From an uncultured Porphyromonadaceae bacterium (GTDB lineage: Bacteria; Bacteroidota; Bacteroidia; Bacteroidales; Muribaculaceae): a stretch of 49,459 bases of DNA. A program made the position numbers and the translations under genes. The notes under the pieces are model-generated. The model was not told the origin of the DNA. It worked only from the letters and a program-made list of their open reading frames with translations, and searched no databases. Position 1 is the first letter of the stretch; each line of letters starts with the position of its first letter. Location of the stretch: the NCBI GenBank assembly GCA_946414395.1, contig CAMKOE010000016.1, forward strand, positions 1 through 49,459, given 5' to 3'. Positions 40,992 through 48,249 of the stretch are shown here, in pieces.

Positions 40992-42512
40992 ATGAAAATA
41001 TTCACTAATGATGGACTGCGCCGCATCGGTGACAGGACTGTGGAAAAAGATAATATCATGATGCTCGACCTCATTGAGCGGGCGGCATCTGCTGTTTCCT
41101 ATGAACTCATTTCGCGCTGGCGCACGTCCAAGCGCTTTGTCATCTTTGCCGGCCCCGGCGATAACGGTGCTGATGCGCTCGCTGTGGCGCGCATGATGTA
41201 TGAGCAAGGATACCGTCCCGACGTTTACCTGTTCAACATCAAGTCGGCCCAGTTGTCGCCCTGTTGTCTGGCCAACCGTGACCGCTTGCTGGAAACAGTG
41301 GGCGACGACATCAATTTCATCGAGGTGATTCAGACCTTTGACCCGCCCGTGCTCGACGAGACCGACGTCGTCGTCGATGGCCTGTTCGGTAACGGCTTGC
41401 GCACCCCGCTCAAGGGTGGCTACACGGCGCTGGTGCAGTACATCAACTCGAGTGGTGCCTATGTGGTGTCCATTGACATCCCGTCGGGCATGTTCGGTGA
41501 GTGGAATATGGGTAATGACCGGCGCAATATCATTCGTGCCGACCTCACCTTGACCTACCAGAGCAAGCGACTCGCCTTCTATTTTGCCGAGAATGCCGAC
41601 TGCGTGGGCGAGTGCAAGGTGCTTGACATCGAGTTGGACCAGGAGAGCATGGCCCGCACGCCCACCGATTTCTACCTCATCGAGCGCGAGGATGTTCACG
41701 ACGTTATGCGTCCGCGCAATCCCTTTGTCAACAAGTATGACAACGGCACCCTGCTGCTCATCGCCGGCAGTTACGGCATGATGGGTGCCGCGGTACTGGC
41801 CGCCCGTGGCGCGTTGCGCACGGGTGCGGGACTGGTGACGGTGCATGCCCCGCGCTGTGGCTACCAGGTGTTGCAGACGGCTGTCCCCGAGGCGCTCTTC
41901 GAGCCCGACCGCAACGAACTCATGACCTCGTCGATCGACCTGCGCCACACCTACAGCGTGGTCGCCCTCGGGCCTGGCATCGGCGTCAACGACGAGACTC
42001 TCGAGGCAGTGCATCATTTCATCATGAACTTCAAGAGGCCGTGCCTGCTGGATGCCGATGCCCTCAATTGCATCGCACGCCGTCCCATGCTGCTCAAGAG
42101 CATTCCCGCACGCTCCATCATCACGCCCCACGCCATCGAGTTTGACCGCCTCTTCGGCGAGCACAACACCGACGAGGAGCGCCTTAAGAAAGCCATCGAT
42201 GTCTCGAAACTCTACAACATCACCATCGTCCTCAAGGGCCATTACACCATGACGGTGCGCCCCGACAGCAAGGTCTATGTCAACAGCAGCGGCAACGCCG
42301 GCATGGCAACGCCCGGCAGCGGCGATGTGCTCACGGGCGTCATCTCGGCCCTGATTGCCCAGAATTACGCGCCCGACTGGTCGGTTGTCCTCGGCGTCTA
42401 TCTGCATGGCTTGGCCGGTGACCTCGCCGCCCAGGAACACGGCACCTACGGCATGATTGCCGGTGACATTGTCGATCATCTGGGCAAGGCGATAGTCGAG
42501 GTGATGAAGTGA
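40992..42512 (+). CDS. nnrD: Bifunctional NAD(P)H-hydrate epimerase / dehydratase
   Basis: 506 residues from ATG 40992; the upstream in-frame start at 40950 lies inside the -7 box (40945-40952) and is rejected. Residues 1-215 are the YjeF_N epimerase (FVIFAGPGDNGADALAVARMMYEQGY, VVVDGLFGNGLRTPLKG, VVSIDIPSGMFGEW). Residues 230-506 are the YjeF_C ADP/ATP-dependent dehydratase (TLLLIAGSYGMMGAAVLAARGALRTGAGLVTVHAP, GPGIGVND, SIITPHAIEFDRLFGE, and GNAGMATPGSGDVLTGVISALIAQ with the catalytic Asp). The enzyme repairs hydrated NADH and NADPH. It is monocistronic and ends at a bidirectional terminator. Confidence 0.96.
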   Translation: MKIFTNDGLRRIGDRTVEKDNIMMLDLIERAASAVSYELISRWRTSKRFVIFAGPGDNGADALAVARMMYEQGYRPDVYLFNIKSAQLSPCCLANRDRLLETVGDDINFIEVIQTFDPPVLDETDVVVDGLFGNGLRTPLKGGYTALVQYINSSGAYVVSIDIPSGMFGEWNMGNDRRNIIRADLTLTYQSKRLAFYFAENADCVGECKVLDIELDQESMARTPTDFYLIEREDVHDVMRPRNPFVNKYDNGTLLLIAGSYGMMGAAVLAARGALRTGAGLVTVHAPRCGYQVLQTAVPEALFEPDRNELMTSSIDLRHTYSVVALGPGIGVNDETLEAVHHFIMNFKRPCLLDADALNCIARRPMLLKSIPARSIITPHAIEFDRLFGEHNTDEERLKKAIDVSKLYNITIVLKGHYTMTVRPDSKVYVNSSGNAGMATPGSGDVLTGVISALIAQNYAPDWSVVLGVYLHGLAGDLAAQEHGTYGMIAGDIVDHLGKAIVEVMK

Positions 42513-42532
42513 CGTGCAGTATTCACGATAAC

Positions 42533-42571
42533 AAAAAATGTTGATAACTAGTCGGCTATCAACATTTTTTT
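42533..42571. terminator. Bidirectional terminator between nnrD and tRNA-Leu
   Basis: AAAAAATGTTGATA (42533-42546) pairs with TATCAACATTTTTT (42557-42570). A-tract and T-tract ends serve both the plus-strand nnrD and the minus-strand tRNA. Confidence 0.9.
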
Positions 42572-42580
42572 GTGCTATCG

Positions 42581-42665
42581 TACCTGAAGTGGGACTTGAA
42601 CCCACACGGCCGCAATGGCCAAGGGATTTTAAGTCCCTCGTGTCTACCGATTCCACCATTCAGGC
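42581..42665 (-). tRNA. tRNA-Leu (anticodon TAA)
   Basis: 85 nt with a long variable arm, as expected for a class II tRNA. Acceptor GCCTGAA pairs with TTCAGGT (first pair G-T), discriminator A. The anticodon stem AGGGA/TCCCT encloses CTTAAAA, giving TAA. The variable arm is TGGCC-ATT-GCGGCCG-like. T-arm GTGGG-TTCAAGT-CCCAC. CCA is not encoded. A minus-strand -7 box TATCTTTG (42695-42688) lies upstream. Confidence 0.96.
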
Positions 42666-42736
42666 ATCTGCGGTACAGATTCGGCTGCAAAGATACTACT
42701 TTTTGATGAAAAAAACGGTAATCGCCGTTTTTTTTA

Positions 42737-44125
42737 TCACTGACCGTTAAAAATTGGATTGTCAGCGGGTAGGCTGTCGGGCAGATCCAGCAGGTTGACG
42801 TCGGTAGCGGTTTTCTGCCGCTGTTCGCGCAGCGCCGTGAGCACTGCCAACTGGTCGGTGAGCCGCTGATTCCCGATGTGACCGACAAACTTGCTGCTGC
42901 CCTCTTCAGTTAGCGTCATCAGCACGCTGGTCAACGAGAAGTCGTCGGGATCGGCAGTGGGCTGGTAGGCCGGGTCTTGTTCGTCATCCTCCCCGCTGGT
43001 GGCGACTTTAATCAGCAATCCTGCCTTGAGCAGGCGGGCCAGCAGTTGTTCGGCAAGGGGCGCGGGCAACTCATATTCCTGGATGAGGTCGCTGCGCTTG
43101 AGGGGGCCCTGATGCTGCTTGAAGCGCTTGGTGGCCAGGGCCATGACGGTGATGGACAGGTCGTTGACAGCGACTTGAGACATGTCCTTGGTCTTGTCAC
43201 GGTAGGCAAAACTGTCAAAGTTTTGCCAGGCATAGGACAACACCACGCCCGACAGGGCGATGAGCCATGACAGTTGCAGCCACACCAGCAGCAAGGGCAA
43301 GAAGGCAAAACTGCCGTAAATGGCATTATACTTTGACACATAGACCTGACCTGTCACAAACAGCCACTGGACCATCTCGAACACCGTGCCGCACAGGATA
43401 CCGGCCAGCAGGGCTCCCTTGAAGTGAACCTTGGCATTGGGAACCAGGTAGTAGGCTGCCGTGAAGATGATCCACGAGATGACCGTGGGCATGAAGGCCA
43501 GCAGCCGGTGCATCACGGGGCTGAGCGGGTTGCCCTCAAACACGTGCTGGACCGCGTCGCTCATGAAGATGGAGATGCCGGCCGAGCAGACCATCAGCAC
43601 GGGCAACAGCAGGAACAGGGCGGTGTAGTCGGTGAACTTGCGATGCAGTGACCGCTTGGTGGTCGTGCCCCACACGTGATTGAACGTGTCCTCCACGTTG
43701 CTCATCAGCGAGATCAGTGTCCACAACAGGAAGATAAGGCCGATGCCGACAAAGACGCCCTGCGAGGCTTGGGCCAGATAGTTATCGACATAGGTCAAGG
43801 CGGTCTCCAGGGCCTGGTGTTGGGCGGGAAAGTAGCGGAAGAGTTCGCTTTGCAGCAGGTTCTGGAACCCGAAACCGCGTGCGATGGCAAACAGCATCGC
43901 CAGTGCGGGGACAATGGCCAGCACGGTGTTGTAGGTCAACGCGCATGATCTCACCTGCAGGTCGCGGTCGAGGAAGGAACGGACGCTCAGGTTGATGATC
44001 TTCACGGTCTTGACCGACCACAGGGTGCGTGTGTCATCCCACACGCCGTTGATGCAGTACTGGATGTTCTGCATCAAGCGCTTGAGCAGGTTGCCCCTTG
44101 GCTGGCTGTCGTTTTTCTCGCTCAT
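42737..44125 (-). CDS. YihY/BrkB family inner membrane protein
   Basis: 462 residues. About six membrane helices (residues 50-330) with family signatures: RDLQVRSCALTYNTVLAIVPALAMLFAIARGFGF, FLLWTLISLMSNVEDTFNHVWGTTTKRSLHRKFTDYTALFLLLP, YLVPNAKVHFKGALLAGILCGTVFEMVQWLFV and YNAIYGSFAFLPLLLVWLQLSWLIALSGVVLSYA. The C-terminal 130 residues form a soluble extension with a winged-helix look (VNDLSITVMALATKRFKQHQGPLKRSDLIQEYELPAPLAEQLLARLLKAGLLIK). The family was once misnamed RNase BN; its role is unclear, perhaps membrane transport. It follows tRNA-Leu and is on the adk/hpt strand. Confidence 0.9.
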   Translation of the reverse strand: MSEKNDSQPRGNLLKRLMQNIQYCINGVWDDTRTLWSVKTVKIINLSVRSFLDRDLQVRSCALTYNTVLAIVPALAMLFAIARGFGFQNLLQSELFRYFPAQHQALETALTYVDNYLAQASQGVFVGIGLIFLLWTLISLMSNVEDTFNHVWGTTTKRSLHRKFTDYTALFLLLPVLMVCSAGISIFMSDAVQHVFEGNPLSPVMHRLLAFMPTVISWIIFTAAYYLVPNAKVHFKGALLAGILCGTVFEMVQWLFVTGQVYVSKYNAIYGSFAFLPLLLVWLQLSWLIALSGVVLSYAWQNFDSFAYRDKTKDMSQVAVNDLSITVMALATKRFKQHQGPLKRSDLIQEYELPAPLAEQLLARLLKAGLLIKVATSGEDDEQDPAYQPTADPDDFSLTSVLMTLTEEGSSKFVGHIGNQRLTDQLAVLTALREQRQKTATDVNLLDLPDSLPADNPIFNGQ

Positions 44126-44148
44126 GGCTGGCTATTGTCGGTCAGGAT

Positions 44149-44192
44149 AAAAAAAGGGGGGGCGGCACTCCTGTGAGAGCAGAGCCGTCCCC
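44149..44192 (-). terminator. Rho-independent terminator of adk
   Basis: On the minus strand GGGGACGGC pairs with GCCGCCCCC around a loop, followed by seven T (plus-strand A-run 44149-44155). It starts 16 bases after the adk stop. Confidence 0.85.
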
Positions 44193-44207
44193 GTCATGTC
44201 GTTGTGA

Positions 44208-44780
44208 TTACTTGTCGAGGGCTTGCTTGATCAGTTCAAAGATGCCGTCGATCGTGCCCAGGCCGTTGATGGCGCGGTACTTGCCCTGTTGTTCATAGTA
44301 GGCCTTCAGGGGTGACGTCTGGTTGTGGTAGGTGTCCAGGCGCTTGCGGGCGGTCTCCTCGTTGTCGTCCGAGCGGCCGCTCTGCTGGCCACGCAGCAGA
44401 ATGCGCTTGATGAGTTCATCCTCGGGGACCTCAAGGCCCACAACGGCGTCAATCTTGGTGCCGCGGTCGGCCAGCAACTGCTCGAGGGCTTCGGCCTGGG
44501 GGATGGTGCGGGGAAAACCGTCAAAGATGACGCCCTCGCTGGCCTTGGCCTTGTTCTCGTCGAGAACCTGGGCCAGGATGTCGATGATCAGTTCATCGGG
44601 CACGAGTTGACCCTGGTCAATGTAGCCCTTGGCGGTCTTGCCCAACTCGGTACCGCGCTTGATGTTGTCGCGCAGCACGTCGCCGGTCGAGATGTGGAAC
44701 AGTTTGTAATGTTCAATGAGTTTATCGCTCTGGGTGCCTTTGCCCGATCCGGGCGCACCAAAAATAACAATGTTAAGCAT
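44208..44780 (-). CDS. adk: Adenylate kinase (short form)
   Basis: 190 residues. Walker A GAPGSGKGTQ (about 8-17), the AMP-binding ISTGDVLRDNI, GVIFDGFPRTIPQAEAL, and the LID start RGQQSGRSDDNEETARKRLDTYHNQTSPLKAYY. The LID is short, without the four-Cys zinc site or the extended insert of the E. coli enzyme, as usual for this phylum. It converts ATP and AMP to two ADP in the cytoplasm. It lies 46 bases downstream of hpt on the same strand, so the two probably form a purine salvage pair; a strong terminator follows. Confidence 0.97.
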   Translation of the reverse strand: MLNIVIFGAPGSGKGTQSDKLIEHYKLFHISTGDVLRDNIKRGTELGKTAKGYIDQGQLVPDELIIDILAQVLDENKAKASEGVIFDGFPRTIPQAEALEQLLADRGTKIDAVVGLEVPEDELIKRILLRGQQSGRSDDNEETARKRLDTYHNQTSPLKAYYEQQGKYRAINGLGTIDGIFELIKQALDK

Positions 44781-44826
44781 AATAAATAATTAAGAACTAT
44801 ATATCTCTAATGTGATGTTGATTAGG

Positions 44827-45369
44827 TTATTTCTCCTTCAGGACATAGATGTCGGGCAGGTTACGAGCCTGGCCGTCAAGGTCAAGGCCATAGCCCAAGA
44901 TGAACTTGCTGGGAATCTCAAAGCCCACATACTCGGGGCCGCGGCCCACGGTCAGCGCTTCGGGCTTGAACAGCAATGACACCATCTTGACCGACTTGGG
45001 GTTGCGCTTGGCCAGTTCGTTGCGCAACTGTGCCGCCGTCACGCCGCTGTCGATAATGTCCTCGACAATGAGCACGTTGCGGCCCGTGATGTCCTCGCTC
45101 AGGCCCATGATTTCCTTGACAGTGCCACTCGACTCCATGCCCTCATAGGACTTGAAGCGGATGAATGTGATCTCGGCATCATGCAGGTTGCAGGCGCGGA
45201 AAAGGTCGGCTGAAAAGATGAACGCACCGTTAAGGACACAAAGGAACAAGGGATTTTCATTAGCGTAGTCACGCTTGATTTCCTGAGCAAGGCGATGAAC
45301 TTGCTTGGCAATCTCTTCACGTCTGATGTAGGGCTCAAACGTCAAACCCTGATAGGTTACTTCTTCCAT
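44827..45369 (-). CDS. hpt: Hypoxanthine phosphoribosyltransferase
   Basis: 180 residues. The PRPP-binding loop VLIVEDIIDSGVTAAQLRNELAKRNPKSVKMVSLLFKP is the type I PRTase signature with the ED/D acidic pair. FLCVLNGAFIFSADLFRAC is the flexible-loop region and VGFEIPSKFILGYGLDLDGQARNLPDIYVL the C-terminal purine-binding part. The enzyme makes IMP (and often GMP) from PRPP and the free base. It precedes adk in the same direction. A minus-strand -7 box TACCTTTG (45397-45390) is placed for a 14-base leader. Confidence 0.96.
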   Translation of the reverse strand: MEEVTYQGLTFEPYIRREEIAKQVHRLAQEIKRDYANENPLFLCVLNGAFIFSADLFRACNLHDAEITFIRFKSYEGMESSGTVKEIMGLSEDITGRNVLIVEDIIDSGVTAAQLRNELAKRNPKSVKMVSLLFKPEALTVGRGPEYVGFEIPSKFILGYGLDLDGQARNLPDIYVLKEK

Positions 45370-45439
45370 CTGTTTACAGAATTAAAGCACAAAGGTACAA
45401 AGAACTTTTCAGTTATGGCCCCTTTGGAGAGAATTTTTT

Positions 45440-45520
45440 AGCGAGCCGCAGACTCGCAATACCTCGACGCGGTACCTCGACAGAAGAGGCCGTCAGGGTA
45501 TTGCAAGCCTGCGGCTCGCT
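45440..45520. repeat. Left paired-REP palindrome flanking the transposase gene
   Basis: The 24-base arms at 45440-45463 and 45497-45520 are reverse complements with two mismatches. Each arm is itself a small REP hairpin, GCGAGCC-GCA-GGCTCGC or a close variant. The spacer holds TCGACAGAAGAGGCCGTCAG plus a 13-base insertion. Outer flanks are TTTTTTA on the left and GTTCAGGG on the right. Confidence 0.88.
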
Positions 45521-45530
45521 GTTCAGGGCC

Positions 45531-46493
45531 TCACCGCCTGGTGGCGATGGCCCTTGCCAGGGCATTCATCTCGCGGCAGCAGGCGGCGGTCAACGGCTGG
45601 TAGTCGTTGCGATGATCAAAGGGCGACACTAGCAACACTCTCCCTGCCGCGCAGGCGTCAAACAACCTGCCACCAGGCTTGGACATCGCTGCGAAGCCGT
45701 TGTTACAGATGAGGATTATGGGGACTCCCGTCTCCAGTGCCCTTTTCATGATCGCCTTCTCGCCAGGGCTGATGGCTGGAGATACCAGCACGGCACCCAC
45801 GGCCAGCAAACGGTCGCTCTCGCGCGTTATTTCTTCCTCGCTCATGCGGCGCGAGCAATACACCTGCATGATAGACGGCTGTTGCAGGAGCCGCAGGTTG
45901 CCCAGGGCGCTCACTGTCGTGTTTGCAATGGAGAGATGGTGAGTGACGGTGAAGTAGTCGTGATGCTGCCGTTTGACCCACAGGCGCCGCGGGTTGTCGT
46001 TCAGGTAATCCCTCCAGCGTTCGAGTTGTCCCTTGCCTTGAAGCACGCCGTCGGTGTAGCCTGGCTCCCACAACGGCAGGGACTGACCCAATTCCCGTGC
46101 GGCCCTGTTGCAGCCAGTCTTGAAGCCATTGATGACCCGCCCCAGGTGAACGGGCAACTGCTCGGTCGCAAACAGGATGCCATGCATGTGGTCGGGCATG
46201 AGGGCTAGTGCCAGCACCTTGATTTGAGGGTAGTAGTGGGGGATTCCCAGCCACTCGGCCTTGACTCGTTCGCCTAGCGCAGTGAGGCTCACCCACGGCG
46301 ACGGGTGCCCGGCATCGGGCCCGCAGAGCGTCCCCAACCGTGGTGTGCGCCCCTCGACACACAGGGTGATCATGTAGATGGCCCTGCCCTGGTAGTCATG
46401 TTGCACCATGCGGCGCTTCATCGATGGGGTGGGGGCCACATCGGGATGCTTTTCGGCCCAGCGCTTGCGGCCCTCGTTGCGCTTGTTCTCCAT
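45531..46493 (-). CDS. REP-associated tyrosine transposase (Y1 HUH, IS200-like) with a DprA/SLOG-like C-terminal domain
   Basis: 320 residues from ATG 46493; the longer frame to 46529 starts inside the palindrome and is rejected. The N-terminal domain (about 28-190) is a Y1_Tnp/RAYT fold: YMITLCVEGRTPRLG, the HUH motif ALMPDHMHGILF (His102, His104), FKTGCNRAARELG and the catalytic Tyr163 in WRDYLNDNPRRLWVK. It should cut single-stranded REP DNA. The C-terminal 125 residues (VGAVLVSPAISPGEKAIMKRALETGVPIILI, then SKPGGRLFDACAAGRVLLVSPF) resemble a DprA/SLOG Rossmann domain. The gene lies precisely between two REP palindromes, its presumed substrates. Confidence 0.88.
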   Translation of the reverse strand: MENKRNEGRKRWAEKHPDVAPTPSMKRRMVQHDYQGRAIYMITLCVEGRTPRLGTLCGPDAGHPSPWVSLTALGERVKAEWLGIPHYYPQIKVLALALMPDHMHGILFATEQLPVHLGRVINGFKTGCNRAARELGQSLPLWEPGYTDGVLQGKGQLERWRDYLNDNPRRLWVKRQHHDYFTVTHHLSIANTTVSALGNLRLLQQPSIMQVYCSRRMSEEEITRESDRLLAVGAVLVSPAISPGEKAIMKRALETGVPIILICNNGFAAMSKPGGRLFDACAAGRVLLVSPFDHRNDYQPLTAACCREMNALARAIATRR

Positions 46494-46509
46494 TGCTTGC
46501 TTGTTTTTT

Positions 46510-46577
46510 AGCGAGCCGCAGGCTCGCAATACCCTGACGGCCTCTTCTGTCGAGGTATTGCGAGCCTGCGGCTCGCT
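46510..46577. repeat. Right paired-REP palindrome flanking the transposase gene
   Basis: Perfect 24-base arms (46510-46533 and 46554-46577), each containing the hairpin GCGAGCC-GCA-GGCTCGC, surround a 20-base spacer CTGACGGCCTCTTCTGTCGA. The spacer is the reverse complement of that in the left copy while the outer flanks (TTTTTTA, GTTCAGGG) are in the same orientation in both. Confidence 0.9.
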
Positions 46578-46589
46578 GTTCAGGGATTG

Positions 46590-48128
46590 TTACTTGGCGA
46601 CCTTCTCCAGGCGCTTCATCATGACGAACATGAAGACGGCCGAGAGCAGGCACAGCACGATGAATACCGTCCAGACAACCCACAGGGGCAGGTCACCCCA
46701 CAGGTAGCCACCGACGCTGACGAGTTTATTGCCAATGGCGGTGGCGCCAAACCAGCCACCCATCATCAGGCCCTTGTACTTGGGCGGTGCCACCTTGCTG
46801 ACAAACGAGATGCCCATCGGCGAGAGCAACAATTCACCGAAGGTGAGCACCAGGTAGGTCGAGATCAGCCAGTAGGGTGATACCAGCGGTCCGAACTGCC
46901 CTTTCTCGGCCAGTGCGGCCTGCTCGTTGGGAGTGAGCAGTCCCTTTGAGGCAAACATCATGATGAAGAAGGCTACGCCAGCGACAATCATACCATAAGC
47001 GATCTTGCGCGGTGCCGAGGGCTCCTTGCCCTTGTTGGCCAGATAAGTGAAAATGGCCATCGACACGGGCGTCAACGCCACGACATAGAACGGGTTGAAC
47101 TGCTGGAAAATCGGGGCCGAGATATCGACGGTGCCAGTGGCCTGGGTGTACTTGTAGCCCAGCACGGCCAGCGCAGCCACGATGATCGCGGCCGAGATGC
47201 CCTTGCCCTTGCCCGTCTTGCTCTCGTAGAGCGAGAATCCGGCATAGACGATGAGGATAATCATCACCAGGTTGATCACGTCAAACGGCATCGTGTGAAC
47301 GCCTGTGGCGGACTTCTGTGTGAACTCGTCGGCAAAGTAGGTGAGCGACAGGCCGTTCTGGTGGAAGGCCATCCAGAAGAAGATCACCACGGCAAACACG
47401 AGCAGCAGGGCCACGATGCGCTGCTTAGTCTCCTCCTTGCTCAACTCGGGCTCGCCAGCGGCGTTGTCGGCCTTGACTGATGCCTTCTTGCCGCCGCCCT
47501 CGGTGTGGCGGAAGGTGCTGCGCGTCAGGTAATAGATGGCAATCGAGAGCACCAGCGAGGCGCATGCCACCATAAAGGCAAAGTGATAGGCCTCGCCGGG
47601 AGCGGTGAAGCCCAGGTGGTTTTGGGCATACTCGGTAATGCGCACGGCGGCCGTCGGGGCAAACAGGGCACCGATGTTGATGGCCATATAGAACAGTGAG
47701 AATCCGGCGTCGCGCTGGCTGGCATAGCGGGTGTCGTCATAGAGGTTACCCACCATTACCTGCAGGTTACCCTTGAACAGGCCCGTGCCGAAGCCGATGA
47801 GCAGCAGCGCGCCGATCATCACTGCCAGGGCAAAGGTGTTGCCGCCCAGTGGGATGGACAGCAGCAGGTAGCCCAGGAACATGATAATGATGCCGATGGT
47901 CACCATCTTGCCGTAGCCAAACTTGTCGGCCATGATGCCGCCGATGATGGGCAGGAAGTAAACAAGCATCAGGAAGTCACCGTAGATCTCTCCTGCCCAC
48001 TTGGGGTCAAGCCCGAAGTTGGACCTCAGGAACAATGCAAACACGGCAATCATCGTGTAGTAGCCGAAGCGCTCACCCGTGTTGGCCAGCGCCAGGGCAA
48101 ATAGCCCTTTAGGTTGATTTTCAAACAT
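46590..48128 (-). CDS. POT/PTR family oligopeptide:proton symporter
   Basis: 512 residues, about 14 membrane helices. POT signatures: FALALANTGERFGYYTMIAVFALFL (ExxER-type start, here GERFGYY), FLPIIGGIMADKFGYGKMVTIGIIIMFLGYLLLS, GTGLFKGNLQVMVGNLYDD, DAGFSLFYMAINIGALFAPTAAVRI, and in the second half FWMAFHQNGLSLTYFA and STYLVLTFGELLLSPMGISFVSKVAPPKYKGLMMG. It takes up di- and tripeptides with protons at the inner membrane, feeding peptidases such as PepT. A second, homologous gene lies 122 bases upstream on the same strand. Confidence 0.93.
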   Translation of the reverse strand: MFENQPKGLFALALANTGERFGYYTMIAVFALFLRSNFGLDPKWAGEIYGDFLMLVYFLPIIGGIMADKFGYGKMVTIGIIIMFLGYLLLSIPLGGNTFALAVMIGALLLIGFGTGLFKGNLQVMVGNLYDDTRYASQRDAGFSLFYMAINIGALFAPTAAVRITEYAQNHLGFTAPGEAYHFAFMVACASLVLSIAIYYLTRSTFRHTEGGGKKASVKADNAAGEPELSKEETKQRIVALLLVFAVVIFFWMAFHQNGLSLTYFADEFTQKSATGVHTMPFDVINLVMIILIVYAGFSLYESKTGKGKGISAAIIVAALAVLGYKYTQATGTVDISAPIFQQFNPFYVVALTPVSMAIFTYLANKGKEPSAPRKIAYGMIVAGVAFFIMMFASKGLLTPNEQAALAEKGQFGPLVSPYWLISTYLVLTFGELLLSPMGISFVSKVAPPKYKGLMMGGWFGATAIGNKLVSVGGYLWGDLPLWVVWTVFIVLCLLSAVFMFVMMKRLEKVAK

Positions 48129-48160
48129 GGTTGTCTATTTTTATATATTTCTGTTTATTC

Positions 48161-48206
48161 AAGAAAATCCAGGAACTCTAGTTGTTCTAGATTCCTGGAT
48201 TCTCTT
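48161..48206 (-). terminator. Terminator hairpin between the two POT genes
   Basis: AATCCAGGAA (48166-48175) pairs with TTCCTGGATT (48192-48201) and TCTAG with CTAGA inside. On the minus strand it is followed by TTTTCTTG. It would end the transcript of the upstream POT gene (stop at 48250). Confidence 0.7.
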
Positions 48207-48249
48207 GATGGTTATTATTTATTAATAATGTGTAATGTGGGATGACGGG

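Noticed and set aside
40824-42659. A 611-codon open frame antisense to nnrD
   Set aside because: Runs through tRNA-Leu and the nnrD terminator and has shadow-type composition; the sense enzyme motifs are unambiguous.
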